Source of the DNA: an uncultured Glaciecola sp.
GTDB taxonomy: Bacteria > Pseudomonadota > Gammaproteobacteria > Enterobacterales > Alteromonadaceae
Direction of reading: 5' to 3'
NCBI RefSeq assembly: GCF_937770335.1
Contig: NZ_CALJHY010000003.1
Location: 701,913 to 765,912, forward strand
Length of the DNA: 64,000 bases
Position 1 is the stretch's first letter, and every line of letters starts with the position of its first letter. The notes below the pieces were generated by a model. The model saw only the letters and a list, made by a program, of their open reading frames with translations. It had not been told where the DNA came from and made no database searches. The position numbers and the translations under genes are program-made. Below, in pieces: positions 37,819 through 47,279 of the stretch.

Positions 37819-39249
37819 ATGAGCGAACAAATAAAAATTAAAGATGTCACACCGGTTAAAATCCACAAACCAGCAGAAACCGCCAACTATCCGGTGAGAA
37901 GTCGTATTTATGTTCGCGCTGTTGAAGGAATGCTTGAGAGTATTAGACGTTTTTTTGGTTTGATATTTTTAAGCCTTTTTGCTGCCATACCTTGGATTCA
38001 ATATAATGGTAACCAAGCTGTTCTTTTCGATATTGGTGAGCAACGCTTTAATATATTTGCAATGACGCTTTGGCCTCAAGATCTTACCATCCTCGCTTAT
38101 ATTTTGATTGTCTCAGCATTCGCGCTTTTTTTCGTTACTACCTTTGCTGGCCGCGTGTGGTGCGGTTTTATGTGCCCTCAAACAACTTGGACATTTATTT
38201 ACATTTGGTTCGAGGAGAAAATTGAAGGTAGCCGCCATAAACGGATGAAACTTGATGAACGTAAAATGGATTTTGATAAATTTGTTCGCAAAACCCTTAA
38301 GCACTTTTCTTGGATTGTCGTTGCACTACTAACTGCTATAACCTTTGTCGGCTATTTTTCGCCGATAGACATATTATTTGTTAATTTTTTCACATTTAAC
38401 GTTAGCTTTTGGGCTGGCTTTTTTATCCTGTTTTTTACCGTTTGTACTTATGGTAACGCCGGCTACATGCGCGAAATTATGTGCATTCACATGTGTCCTT
38501 ATGCGCGTTTTCAGTCAGCAATGTTCGACAAAGACACTTTTACTGTTGCTTATGACCCGGGTAGAGGCGAAAAACGCGGCCCACGTTCACGTAAAACTAC
38601 GCCAGAGCAGTTACAAGAGACAGGTCTAGGAGACTGCATCGATTGCAATCTCTGCGTTCAGGTATGCCCAACGGGCATAGATATTCGCAACGGCTTACAG
38701 TATGAGTGTATTAATTGTGGTGCCTGTGTAGATGCCTGTAATGGAGTCATGGACAAAATGGGGTATGAAAAAGGCTTAATCAGTTTCACTTCCGAGCATC
38801 AACTTTCTGGTGGAACAACAAAAATATTACGGCCAAAGCTAGTGGGCTACGCCATTGTTTTGCTTATTATGACCAGTTTACTAGTATTCGACATATATTC
38901 CCGGGCTCCATTAGAACTGGATATCATAAAGGATAGAAACTCACTTTATAGAGAGACTAACCAAGGATTAATCGAAAACGTGTATACCTTAAAGTTACTC
39001 AATAAATCGCAGAATGATCGTATATTTAAAGTCTCAATTAGTGGGATTGAAGGCGCTAAGTTTGTCGGTGAAAGCGAAGTAACAGTCCGTGGTGGAGAAA
39101 TTTATACGCTTCCTATTAGCGTTGTTACTAGTCCCTACTCCCTCACTGAAGAAATCACTGATTTCATTTTTTACTTAGAAACTCAAGATGAAGATGGTGA
39201 AATTATTAGAATCCAAGAAACTAGTCGATTTATTTTCACTGATGTCTGA
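37819..39249 (+). CDS. ccoG: Cytochrome c oxidase accessory protein CcoG (RdxA/FixG)
   Basis: 476 residues. Membrane helices lie near 40-60, 85-105 and 160-215, with Cys motifs CGFMCPQTT and CIHMCPYARF. Two ferredoxin-type 4Fe-4S motifs follow (CIDCNLCVQVCP and CINCGACVDAC, about 274-310), then an Ig-like periplasmic domain. It helps build the cbb3 oxidase by copper reduction. No ccoNOQP is in the window. It overlaps srkA by 8 bases. Confidence 0.95.
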   Translation: MSEQIKIKDVTPVKIHKPAETANYPVRSRIYVRAVEGMLESIRRFFGLIFLSLFAAIPWIQYNGNQAVLFDIGEQRFNIFAMTLWPQDLTILAYILIVSAFALFFVTTFAGRVWCGFMCPQTTWTFIYIWFEEKIEGSRHKRMKLDERKMDFDKFVRKTLKHFSWIVVALLTAITFVGYFSPIDILFVNFFTFNVSFWAGFFILFFTVCTYGNAGYMREIMCIHMCPYARFQSAMFDKDTFTVAYDPGRGEKRGPRSRKTTPEQLQETGLGDCIDCNLCVQVCPTGIDIRNGLQYECINCGACVDACNGVMDKMGYEKGLISFTSEHQLSGGTTKILRPKLVGYAIVLLIMTSLLVFDIYSRAPLELDIIKDRNSLYRETNQGLIENVYTLKLLNKSQNDRIFKVSISGIEGAKFVGESEVTVRGGEIYTLPISVVTSPYSLTEEITDFIFYLETQDEDGEIIRIQETSRFIFTDV

Positions 39250-40219
39250 TTTCTCATTTGCGGGATTGAGTCCAGATCTCATTCTTGATGCTATTGAAAC
39301 CGTCGATGTTCAAGCATCATCTGGCTTGTTAGCATTGAACAGTTATGAAAATAGGGTTTACCAATTCGTTGCTGAGGATAATAAGCGTTATGTCGCCAAA
39401 TTCTATCGCCCTCAACGATGGAGTAATGAACAAATTCAAGAAGAACATAATTTTGCATTGGAGTTGGTGGGAGATAACGTTCCCATTGTTGCACCATTAA
39501 TCATTAATGGTGCAAGTTTACACCAACACGCCAATTATCGGTTTGCACTTTTTCCTTCAATGGGTGGACGTCAGTTTGAAGTTGATAACGTAATCCAGCT
39601 TGAATGGGTGGGTCGTTTTATTGGCCGTATGCACAAGGTCGCTAAGTCTATGCCGTTCGAGCATCGCCCAGAAGTCTGCACTACCAGCTATTTAGATGCA
39701 CCTAAACAAGTATTATTAACAGGTTCGCTGGTTCCACATCATCTAAAAACTGCATTCCATACTATTCTTGACCAAGTGATCACGGAAACCAAAAGTCGAT
39801 TCTCTAAAAATTACCAATCAATTCGTTTACATGGTGATTTGCATCCAGGCAACATATTATACAGAGATGGGCCAACCTTCGTCGACCTTGATGACTGCAG
39901 AATGGGGCCCGCAGTACAAGATATTTGGATGATGCTTTCTGGCGAACGCCAACAACAATCTATACAACTAGATAAGCTGATCGATGCTTATAATGAATTT
40001 AATGAATTCGATATAGAGCAATTATCACTTATCGAGCCTCTGCGTGCTATGCGAATGATACACCACATGGCTTGGCTAACCTTACGCTGGGAGGATCCAT
40101 CTTTCCTGAATGCATTCCCCTGGTTTGCTGAAGATAAATATTGGGAAAACCAAATATTAGCACTGAAAGAGCAGTTTTCAGCACTTCAAGAGCAACCACT
40201 TCAGTTTCATTCAAAATAG
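39242..40219 (+). CDS. srkA: Stress-response kinase SrkA
   Basis: 325 residues from the ATG at 39242, overlapping the ccoG stop; an upstream in-frame ATG at 39188 lies deep within ccoG. The APH-like kinase fold has the catalytic loop LHGDLHPGNILY (near 197) and metal-binding VDLDDCRMGP (near 213). The family N-terminus FAGLSPDLILDAIETVD is clear. SrkA is a Ser/Thr kinase linked to envelope and oxidative stress and is usually next to dsbA; here dsbA-like genes lie 2.4 kb away on the same strand. Confidence 0.93.
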   Translation: MSDFSFAGLSPDLILDAIETVDVQASSGLLALNSYENRVYQFVAEDNKRYVAKFYRPQRWSNEQIQEEHNFALELVGDNVPIVAPLIINGASLHQHANYRFALFPSMGGRQFEVDNVIQLEWVGRFIGRMHKVAKSMPFEHRPEVCTTSYLDAPKQVLLTGSLVPHHLKTAFHTILDQVITETKSRFSKNYQSIRLHGDLHPGNILYRDGPTFVDLDDCRMGPAVQDIWMMLSGERQQQSIQLDKLIDAYNEFNEFDIEQLSLIEPLRAMRMIHHMAWLTLRWEDPSFLNAFPWFAEDKYWENQILALKEQFSALQEQPLQFHSK

Positions 40220-40244
40220 TCATTCACATCTGGCGCAAAGACTC

Positions 40245-40250
40245 TATACT
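40245..40250 (+). promoter_or_regulatory. Candidate -10 of the riboswitch-btuB transcript
   Basis: TATACT lies just before the cobalamin riboswitch, with a weak TTCACA 16 bases upstream as -35. Position fits a start at the 5' edge of the aptamer. Confidence 0.4.
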
Positions 40251-40252
40251 CT

Positions 40253-40458
40253 GCGGTGTTCAAGGTGCTTTTTGTACTAATGCAAAAAGTTAAACGGGAA
40301 ACTGGTGTCAATCCAGCGCTGCCCCCGCAACGGTAAACATTGAAAGTCCTAAAAACTTTCGCTTATTTTTCACCGATATATTTATTGGCGTCATCCACTG
40401 TGTGCGAACACGGGAAGGTTTAAATAAGAAAATGTAAGCCCGGATACCGGCCTTGATA
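40253..40458 (+). promoter_or_regulatory. Cobalamin riboswitch
   Basis: The conserved B12 element is clear: GCGGTG near the 5' end, AACGGGAAACTGGTG, the core AATCCAGCGCTGCCCCCGCA with ACGGTAA, the CACTGTG arm, CGGGAAGG, and the closing GTAAGCCCGGATACCGGCC. When adenosylcobalamin binds, expression of the downstream receptor is shut down. An unusually AT-rich middle arm is present. The 65 bases to the gene hold a small GGCA/TGCC hairpin followed by a T-rich run (40465-40486), a possible terminator, and then ATGCTC/GAGCAT. Confidence 0.93.
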
Positions 40459-40464
40459 GGTGTC

Positions 40465-40486
40465 GGCAATTTGCCTTTCTTTTTTG
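40465..40486 (+). terminator. Possible riboswitch-controlled terminator
   Basis: GGCA and TGCC can pair over 3 bases followed by TTTCTTTTTT. The stem is short, so control could instead be at translation through the GCTC/GAGC hairpin just downstream. Confidence 0.3.
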
Positions 40487-40523
40487 TCATGCTCGGGCGG
40501 AGCATATACAGAGTCTTAATTTC

Positions 40524-42431
40524 ATGAAAACAAACTTTACTTTATTGGCAGCAATTTGTGCTGCTTCTTATTCAACTTCTATTGTTGCTCTCGAACAAAA
40601 TCAATCCATTGAAACTATTAGCATTGTTGGTTCAAGAACGCCTATTGCTAAATCAACACTTGCTGGGTCTGTTTCTTTCATCAGTGCGGAAACTATTGAA
40701 GCCTCTGGCGCTGCAACAGTGACCGATTTATTGCGTTCTTTTGCGAGTATAAATATAAGTCAATCAGGGCCTACCGGTACGTTAACTGAAATTCGCTTTC
40801 GAGGAAGTGAGAGTAACCATATATTAGTGTTGGTAGATGGTGTAGAAATAAACGACATTGGCCAAGGTGGTTTAGTTAACTTTGCACATATACTGGTATC
40901 AGACATTGAACGCATCGAGTTACTCAGAGGACCGCAAAGTGCGTTATGGGGAAGTAGTGCGGTTTCAGGCGTCATTAGCATTACAAGTAAAAGACCGGAT
41001 GTTTCTGGCCAACATAAATTGTCAGCTAATCTTGGATTTGGTCAGCAAGCAATTCGCCAATTGGGATTGTATTATAAGGTCCGACAGGATGGATTATCAT
41101 TGTCAGCGAATGTAAACCACCTTAAAACGGATGGTGAAAACATATCAAGACAAGGCAATGAAGAAGACGGCTATCGAAATACCTCATTCAATACTAATAT
41201 TACGTATCAGGCTAACAAAGAACACAACTTAACTTTCAATATGAGACTGGTGGATTTTTTCACTGAGTTTGATGCTATCGACTTCGCCAATACGGGGTTG
41301 CCCGTAGATGCTGATAACTATTCAAACGGTGAGCAACTAAATGCACTATTGAGATGGGATTTCACTCCCGCCGAGAGTATATGGTCGCAATCCTTGAGTT
41401 ATCAATTAAATCGCTTTGCCAGCGATAGCTTTTCAAATGATGTGTTTTCCGGTGGCACCGTTGGTAAGACTCAACGAGTTAATTGGATAAACTACATTAA
41501 TTTAGGCGCCAATGATTTTATGAATGTTGGACTTGATAGTGTAAAAGAAGACTTCGAGCAACGTGGCCCCAACGTTTTTGGTAATCCAAACCAAACTCAA
41601 GATAATCAAACTATTTCGGTATTGAGTGATGGTCAGTATGAAGTTGCTAAAAAGCTTTATGCTAGTTATAGCATCAGATCAGATCAAAGTGATGAATTTG
41701 ATGCTGCTAATAGTTTTAGGTTAGGGCTCAGCTATAATTTATCTAAGCAATTAAAAGCGTTTGTAAGTCGCGGTAAAGCAGTTAAAAACCCGACATTTAC
41801 TGAAAGATTCGGCTTCTTTCCAGGTACTTTTACAGGCAATTCGAAGCTAGTGCCTGAATCCAGTTATGCAAATGAAATTGGCTTAATTTATAATTTATCA
41901 GACCGATTTAATGCTGAACTAACTCATTTTGATACAAAATTAGAAAACGAAATCAATGGCTTTGTTTTTGACCCTGCAACCAATGCCTTTACGGCGCAAA
42001 ACATTGATGACACATCCACAAGAAAGGGTGTAGAGCTTTCCATATACGGGGATTGGAGAAATATCAACTGGTCGGCAAGTTTTGCATACTTAGACGCACA
42101 AGCGCCAACAGAGGTTGAACTCAGGCGAGCGCGTCATTCTGCTTCAACTACAATTAACTATGCATTGAATAAAAGCAGCAATATCTATTTTCAAGCTGAT
42201 TATGCGGGTTCAAAACAAGATCGATTTTTTCCTCCTTTTCCCAATCCGTCCCAAATTGTTGGATTGGATCCTTATTGGTTAATAAGTGCAAACTATCAAT
42301 ATCAATATAATGAGAGAATGGAGTTTGGACTTCGTGTTGATAATTTGTTGAATGAAGGCTTTGAAGATGTATTTGGTTTTGTCGGTCAATCACGGAAAGT
42401 TGTCGTGAATATGCGGTATCAATTAAACTAA
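40524..42431 (+). CDS. btuB: Vitamin B12 outer-membrane receptor BtuB
   Basis: 635 residues: signal peptide of about 22 residues (ending SIVALEQ), TonB box ETISIVGSRTP, plug with VTDLLRSFASINISQSGPTGTLTEIRFRG, and a barrel ending VVNMRYQLN. It is longer than the 614 of E. coli BtuB but of the same group. It imports cobalamin with TonB energy. The riboswitch directly upstream is the strongest evidence for the substrate. The last residue is Asn, not the usual aromatic; the gene is complete. Confidence 0.93.
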   Translation: MKTNFTLLAAICAASYSTSIVALEQNQSIETISIVGSRTPIAKSTLAGSVSFISAETIEASGAATVTDLLRSFASINISQSGPTGTLTEIRFRGSESNHILVLVDGVEINDIGQGGLVNFAHILVSDIERIELLRGPQSALWGSSAVSGVISITSKRPDVSGQHKLSANLGFGQQAIRQLGLYYKVRQDGLSLSANVNHLKTDGENISRQGNEEDGYRNTSFNTNITYQANKEHNLTFNMRLVDFFTEFDAIDFANTGLPVDADNYSNGEQLNALLRWDFTPAESIWSQSLSYQLNRFASDSFSNDVFSGGTVGKTQRVNWINYINLGANDFMNVGLDSVKEDFEQRGPNVFGNPNQTQDNQTISVLSDGQYEVAKKLYASYSIRSDQSDEFDAANSFRLGLSYNLSKQLKAFVSRGKAVKNPTFTERFGFFPGTFTGNSKLVPESSYANEIGLIYNLSDRFNAELTHFDTKLENEINGFVFDPATNAFTAQNIDDTSTRKGVELSIYGDWRNINWSASFAYLDAQAPTEVELRRARHSASTTINYALNKSSNIYFQADYAGSKQDRFFPPFPNPSQIVGLDPYWLISANYQYQYNERMEFGLRVDNLLNEGFEDVFGFVGQSRKVVVNMRYQLN

Positions 42432-42607
42432 GCAGATAACGTGTAACTCCGATAAGGTTTTAAATCTGAACATTACCTGAACAAGGTCGAATAGCATGCT
42501 TGTATTTGGCCTTATATTTTGAAAACGTATTTTGCTTTGTGGTATTGTTACCTCAGAATTTAAAATCATTTAGTTTTACTCTTATTATCCCAATTTAAGG
42601 AATTTTC

Positions 42608-43231
42608 ATGAAAAAACTGTTTTCAATACTGCTTGTTGCAATGTTGCTCCCATTTTCAGTCAGTGCGGCCGACCAATGGCAAGAAGGCACGCATTACAAA
42701 ATAATTAGTGATAAAGCCACCGATAAACCGGAAGTAAAAGAGTTCTTTTCATTTTGGTGTCCGGCTTGTTATAGCTTTGAACCTTTGGTCAAGAGTATAA
42801 AAGAAGGCTTAGATGACGATGTGACGTTTTCTAAAATCCAAGTTAACTTTATGGGAACGGCGAGTCGGGACGTTCAGGACGATGCGACTAAAGCCATGAT
42901 TATTGGACGTGTACTGAAAAAAGAGGGAATGTTGAATGCCGCTATTTTCAACTATATTCATAAACAACGTTCAACAGTGACTGGTTTAAAAGATCTGCGT
43001 AGCGTCTTTATCATTAACGGTGTTGAAGCTGAAGAATTTGATAAAATGGCATCAAGTTTTAGTGTAAAAAGCTTAGTTAACAAAAATAATAGGGAAATTG
43101 AGACGTATCGCGAAAATATAACCGGCGTACCAAACTTTATTGTGAATGGTAAATATCAAGCTACATTTTCAAGAGACATGACACCAGACGATATTGTAAA
43201 CCTCGTTGTATGGTTAACAAAACAGTCATAG
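42608..43231 (+). CDS. DsbA-like thiol:disulphide oxidoreductase, soluble
   Basis: 207 residues with a 20-residue signal peptide (FSVSA). The active site is Cys51-Pro-Ala-Cys54 in FWCPACYSFE, where E. coli DsbA has CPHC. The cis-Pro loop is GVPNF. It introduces disulphides into periplasmic proteins, with DsbB as electron acceptor (not seen here). The Ala in place of His should alter the redox potential. A second, lipid-anchored copy follows 300 bases downstream, so this may be DsbA or a specialised paralogue. Confidence 0.88.
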   Translation: MKKLFSILLVAMLLPFSVSAADQWQEGTHYKIISDKATDKPEVKEFFSFWCPACYSFEPLVKSIKEGLDDDVTFSKIQVNFMGTASRDVQDDATKAMIIGRVLKKEGMLNAAIFNYIHKQRSTVTGLKDLRSVFIINGVEAEEFDKMASSFSVKSLVNKNNREIETYRENITGVPNFIVNGKYQATFSRDMTPDDIVNLVVWLTKQS

Positions 43232-43251
43232 TGACAACCACTACTTATACG

Positions 43252-43276
43252 AAAAGGACCTTGCGGTCCTTTTTTT
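43252..43276 (+). terminator. Terminator of the first DsbA-like gene
   Basis: AAAAGGACC and GGTCCTTTT pair over a TTGC loop, with eight T residues at the 3' side. A strong intrinsic terminator 20 bases after the stop. Confidence 0.9.
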
Positions 43277-43291
43277 TGCCTCCAAATCCTG

Positions 43292-43310
43292 AATAAGGAC
43301 ACACCTGTTT
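43292..43310 (+). repeat. Single copy of the GACACACCT repeat, forward
   Basis: AATAAGGACACACCTGTTT follows the terminator directly. It uses the GG and GTTT variants found in the 60-base palindrome at 11960, hinting at subfamilies. Confidence 0.9.
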
Positions 43311-43383
43311 CCAACATTAAGAATGAATGGCGGAGATCTTTTACAAAAATTATTGCCTAACGCGCTAATTTTAAAAATGGCTA

Positions 43384-43427
43384 AATAAAGACACACCTAT
43401 TTAGCATCAAGTAGGTGTGTCTTTATT
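43384..43427. repeat. Inverted pair of the GACACACCT repeat
   Basis: Perfect 16-base arms (AATAAAGACACACCTA and its complement) face each other over 12 bases, between the two DsbA-like genes and 77 bases beyond the single copy. Same orientation as the other pairs. Confidence 0.95.
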
Positions 43428-43531
43428 CAACGATTTTTAGACTTGATGCAATTGCACCGAATGGGTTTACCATTACTCAAAAGCATCTATAATCAAGAGA
43501 TCAACTAATGAAATTTATTTTAGGAAACAAA

Positions 43532-44239
43532 ATGACAAAGACTTCAATCGTATTTTTTGTAACTTTAGTGTTAAGTATAGCAATTGTAGGATGCTCAAAA
43601 GCACCGCCAGAGCCATCAACCCCAGCACTTAGTATGGCTGAAGCAGACTCACAGCAAGCGCTGTCGCCGCTATTGCCAGTAAAATGGATAGAAGGGACTC
43701 ATTACAACGTTGTTGCTGATACACCGTCTGAGCAAAAGGAAATAGTCGAGTATTTTTCATTTTGGTGCCCTGCGTGCTATCGCTTTGAAACGATAGCCAA
43801 TAAAATGAAGCCACAGTTGGATAGTGATGTAAAATTTCGAAAGGTTCATGTTAATTTTATGAGTTTTACGACGCCAGAAATTCAAGAGCAAGCAACTAAG
43901 GCGATGCTTGTCAGCAGATCGTTAGATATGGAAGAGTTACTGAATGCAGCAATATTTGCACATATTCATGAGCAAGGAAAAAAAATAGAAGGTATCGCAG
44001 ATCTGAAAGAATTATTTAATTCATACGACATTTCGACAACCGATTTTGAGAATATATTAAACAAAACTGAGTTAGCGGCCGCATTTACGCAGAATAATGA
44101 TGAAATAGCCCAGTTTAAGGAGTATTTAAAGGGGGTTCCAAATATTATTGTCAATGGCAAGTATCAAGCTAAGTTTTCAAGAGAGATGACAGAACAAGAT
44201 ATTGTCGATTTAGTTAATTGGCTTAGCCAACAGCAATAA
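43532..44239 (+). CDS. DsbA-like lipoprotein paralogue
   Basis: 235 residues from the ATG at 43532, which has AGGA six bases upstream; an earlier ATG at 43508 lacks a ribosome site. A lipobox IVGC (Cys21) makes it a lipoprotein. A flexible linker of about 35 residues then leads to the DsbA fold with FWCPACYRFE and cis-Pro GVPNI. It is clearly paralogous to the preceding gene (shared WxEGTHY, FWCPACY, VNFM and NGKYQAxFSR). Membrane tethering suggests a dedicated client or position. It is followed closely by the methyltransferase lipoprotein gene. Confidence 0.85.
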   Translation: MTKTSIVFFVTLVLSIAIVGCSKAPPEPSTPALSMAEADSQQALSPLLPVKWIEGTHYNVVADTPSEQKEIVEYFSFWCPACYRFETIANKMKPQLDSDVKFRKVHVNFMSFTTPEIQEQATKAMLVSRSLDMEELLNAAIFAHIHEQGKKIEGIADLKELFNSYDISTTDFENILNKTELAAAFTQNNDEIAQFKEYLKGVPNIIVNGKYQAKFSREMTEQDIVDLVNWLSQQQ

Positions 44240-44307
44240 TTGATTATCAGTTTTAGCTGTAAAGTAAATGTTCTAGAAAAAAAATTATTACTCTAATGAG
44301 GATTATT

Positions 44308-45246
44308 TTGTTTAAAAAGTCGATTATTTCATCCACATATGTATTAGCCCTTGTCGCGACGCTGGGTTGTTCCGAAGCGCCTAAAGAGGAAGTAAAAAGC
44401 CCTGAGCCCACAAATAAAGAGGTACTTCAGAGCACAACTTTGGAAGATGCGAGTCCTGGGCTCGATACAGAAAAGCTATTTATCGCTATAGAAAAGCGCA
44501 GTGATGAAGATAAATCAAGAAACGACGCACGCAATCCAATGCAGACACTTGAATTTTTTCAGATAGCGCCAGGAATGACAGTTGCCGAAGCACTGCCGGG
44601 CGGTGGTTGGTATTCAAAAATTCTAGCTAATTATCTAGGCTCTGATGGCAAGTTGTACGGTATCAATTATAACGATGATATGTGGCCTCGATTTGGTTTC
44701 TTCTCTGAAGATGGTATTCAACAAGCAATTGAACGGACAGAAAAATTTTCTGATATGGTCAGCGAATTTGCTGAAGAAGCGCCACAATCAATTGGCTTTA
44801 CTTTTAACACCGCGCCAAATGAATTGTCTGGGACCGTTGACCGTGTATTGTTTATAAGAGCTCTGCACAACTTAAACCGATTCGAAAATGAAGCTGGCAC
44901 AATGAGTGAGGCATTAGCTACTGCAAAAACACTACTTAAAGATGATGGATTGGTTGGTGTCGTTCAACATCAAGCACCAGAGACAAATTTAGATAAATGG
45001 GCAGATGGTAGCGCTGGTTACTTAAAGAAATCAGCGGTAATCGAAGCATTTAAAAAAGCAGGATTTGAACTAGTTAGTGAAAGTAATGTTAACGAAAATG
45101 CAAATGATATTCCGACGGAAAACGATGCGGTGTGGAGACTTCCTCCTTCATACAATGGCACAGCTGACGATCCAATATTAAAAGCCAAAGTTAACGCTAT
45201 TGGTGAATCAACTCGCATGACTCTTTTATTTAAAAAAGCGCAATAA
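44308..45246 (+). CDS. Lipoprotein with class I methyltransferase fold
   Basis: 312 residues from a TTG at 44308, preceded by GAGG six bases upstream; an in-frame ATG at 44296 has no ribosome site. The lipobox is LGC (Cys21). The Rossmann-like fold has motif I altered to VAEALPGGGWYSKILANYLGSDGKLYG, and a later VDRVLFIRALHNLNRFE. This matches the family of exported predicted methyltransferases (COG4798 type). SAM is not known in the periplasm, so either the cofactor differs or the fold is reused. It follows the DsbA-like lipoprotein gene by 68 bases. Confidence 0.75.
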   Translation: MFKKSIISSTYVLALVATLGCSEAPKEEVKSPEPTNKEVLQSTTLEDASPGLDTEKLFIAIEKRSDEDKSRNDARNPMQTLEFFQIAPGMTVAEALPGGGWYSKILANYLGSDGKLYGINYNDDMWPRFGFFSEDGIQQAIERTEKFSDMVSEFAEEAPQSIGFTFNTAPNELSGTVDRVLFIRALHNLNRFENEAGTMSEALATAKTLLKDDGLVGVVQHQAPETNLDKWADGSAGYLKKSAVIEAFKKAGFELVSESNVNENANDIPTENDAVWRLPPSYNGTADDPILKAKVNAIGESTRMTLLFKKAQ

Positions 45247-45259
45247 GGTAACTCGGAAA

Positions 45260-45535
45260 ATGAAAGCAAGTGCATGTCATATATTAGTCAAAACTAAAGA
45301 AGAAGCCCAAAGCATTAAAGCTCAATTAGACAAAGGTGCTAATTTTCAAACGTTGGCCAAGAAATATAGCCTATGTCCATCAGCAAAGAAAGGGGGAGAT
45401 TTAGGGGAGTTTCGTCGAGGAGACATGGTAAAAGCATTTGAAAATGTCGTATTTAAACAAGAGATATTGACGGTTCATGGGCCTATAAAAACTCAATTTG
45501 GATTTCATCTTATAAAAACGTTATATAGAGGTTAA
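45260..45535 (+). CDS. ppiC: Parvulin-type peptidyl-prolyl isomerase PpiC
   Basis: 91 residues, single-domain parvulin. Family parts are ASACHILVKTKEEAQ, FQTLAKKYSLCPSAKKGGDLGEFRRGDMVKAFE and FGFHLIKTLYR. It speeds proline cis/trans isomerisation; no signal peptide is present, so it is cytoplasmic. It lies 13 bases after the methyltransferase-like gene. It closes a run of three genes that, with the DsbA pair, look like envelope protein folding. Confidence 0.93.
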   Translation: MKASACHILVKTKEEAQSIKAQLDKGANFQTLAKKYSLCPSAKKGGDLGEFRRGDMVKAFENVVFKQEILTVHGPIKTQFGFHLIKTLYRG

Positions 45536-45554
45536 TATTTAACTTCAGGAAATG

Positions 45555-45582
45555 AAAAAGGGAGCTAGATGCTCCCTTTTTT
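45555..45582. terminator. Bidirectional terminator between ppiC and the SulP gene
   Basis: AAAAAGGGAGC and GCTCCCTTTTT pair perfectly over five bases, with T-runs on both strands. It serves two convergent genes. Confidence 0.9.
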
Positions 45583-45616
45583 AATACTTCTAAGTGATAA
45601 GTAACTTTTATCTATA

Positions 45617-47188
45617 CTAGCCCAGCGTATCTGAAACAACACGATATCGAGGATCTTCATTTACGTTAATTTCAACGTATGCTCCCGCCTTCTTAAGTAA
45701 AACTCGGCATTCAGGGCTAATATGCCTAATATGCAGCTTTTTACCTTGTTCTTTGTATTTGTCAGCAAGGCCATCCAATGCGTCAATACCTGACGAGTCC
45801 CAGATTCTTGACTCTCGAAAATCGATAACCACGTCACCAGGATCATTCTGAGGGTCAAAGATTTCTCTAAAATGAGTTACCGAGCCAAAGAACAATGGAC
45901 CGTCTAAGTCGTAAACTTTCCAGCCATCATCATCTGTATGGGTCTTTGCAATCATATGTGTTGCATGTTTCCATGCAAATACAAGCGCTGAGACTATTAC
46001 GCCGACGATAACAGCTATCGCCAAATCAACGGCAACCGTGACACCAGTGACCAGAAACAAAACAAAAGCATCTTCTTTATTAACGCCACGAACAATTCTA
46101 AAAGAGGCCCATTCGAACGTTGCAATAACCACGACAAACATAACACCGACAAGAGCCGCCAACGGAACCATTTCAATAAGAGGCGCTGCGAATAGAATAA
46201 AGCCAAGTAAGACCAATGCGGCAGTGATGCCAGACAGGCGACCGCGGCCACCGGAGTTTATATTGATCATACTCTGACCAATCATTGCGCAACCACCCAT
46301 TCCACCAAAGAAACCATTCACTGTATTTGCTACACCTTGGCCCACACATTCCTGATTTCCCTGACCACGAGTGTCTGTCATTTCATCGATAAGTGATAAG
46401 GTGAGTAACGACTCAATAAGACCAACAAGCGACAAAATAACTGCCGTAGGTAAAATAATATATAAGGTTTGAAGTGTAAAAGGCACTACTGGGATACTGA
46501 AAGTTGGCAACTCACCAGCTAAAGTGACTGAATCTTTCTGTGCTTCTGGAGCCATATCTCGGACGAAATCGATAACGGTTCTAGCATCTAAATCTAGGCC
46601 ATGAACTAATGCTGTGACACCAACAATGGCTACCAGAGAAGCTGGTATCGCTGTAGTTAATTTTGGTAAAAGATAAATTATAGCCATCGTCAAAACGACC
46701 AATCCGAGCATGATATACATCACGGTTCCGCTCATCCATTCGAGCTGTCCGAGGGAATTAGTTATTTTAAACTGACCCAATTGCGCCAAAAAGATAACAA
46801 TCGCTAAGCCATTGACGAATCCAAGCATCACGGGGTAAGGCACTAAACGAATGAACTTACCTAGCTTAAATATACCAGCCATGATTTGTAGTAAACCTGC
46901 AAGCAACACCGCTGCGAATAAATATTGGACGCCATGTTGAGCAACAAGCGCAACCATTACTACTGCCATTGCGCCGGTTGCGCCAGAAATCATACCCGGA
47001 CGACCACCTATTGCTGACGTAATTAGGCCCATCATGAAAGCAGCGTATAAACCTACCATTGGCTCGACACCAGCGACGAAAGCAAATGCCACCGCTTCGG
47101 GAACCAAAGCAAAAGCAACAGTGATACCAGAAAGAATGTCATTTTTAACATTCCCTTTCGTACCATTTATCAAATTAAACATATTCAC
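45617..47188 (-). CDS. SulP (SLC26)-family anion transporter with STAS domain
   Basis: 523 residues with 12-14 membrane segments. The start [35 protein letters not shown] is the SulP signature. A C-terminal STAS domain runs from about 410 ([34 protein letters not shown]). Members carry sulphate, bicarbonate or other anions. The motif [30 protein letters not shown] is as in bicarbonate or broad-range members. Substrate is open. It is a single gene. Confidence 0.92.
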   Translation of the reverse strand: MNMFNLINGTKGNVKNDILSGITVAFALVPEAVAFAFVAGVEPMVGLYAAFMMGLITSAIGGRPGMISGATGAMAVVMVALVAQHGVQYLFAAVLLAGLLQIMAGIFKLGKFIRLVPYPVMLGFVNGLAIVIFLAQLGQFKITNSLGQLEWMSGTVMYIMLGLVVLTMAIIYLLPKLTTAIPASLVAIVGVTALVHGLDLDARTVIDFVRDMAPEAQKDSVTLAGELPTFSIPVVPFTLQTLYIILPTAVILSLVGLIESLLTLSLIDEMTDTRGQGNQECVGQGVANTVNGFFGGMGGCAMIGQSMININSGGRGRLSGITAALVLLGFILFAAPLIEMVPLAALVGVMFVVVIATFEWASFRIVRGVNKEDAFVLFLVTGVTVAVDLAIAVIVGVIVSALVFAWKHATHMIAKTHTDDDGWKVYDLDGPLFFGSVTHFREIFDPQNDPGDVVIDFRESRIWDSSGIDALDGLADKYKEQGKKLHIRHISPECRVLLKKAGAYVEINVNEDPRYRVVSDTLG

Positions 47189-47279
47189 ATTTCTATTATT
47201 TCAAAACTTTCGCGATTCTAGCAGATAATGAACCTAATTTCTTTTAACAGAATGTTAAAAAATATCGCTTATTACGATT

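Noticed and set aside
43292..43427. CRISPR-like array of repeats between the DsbA-like genes
   Set aside because: Three copies in mixed orientation without regular spacers, and no cas genes.
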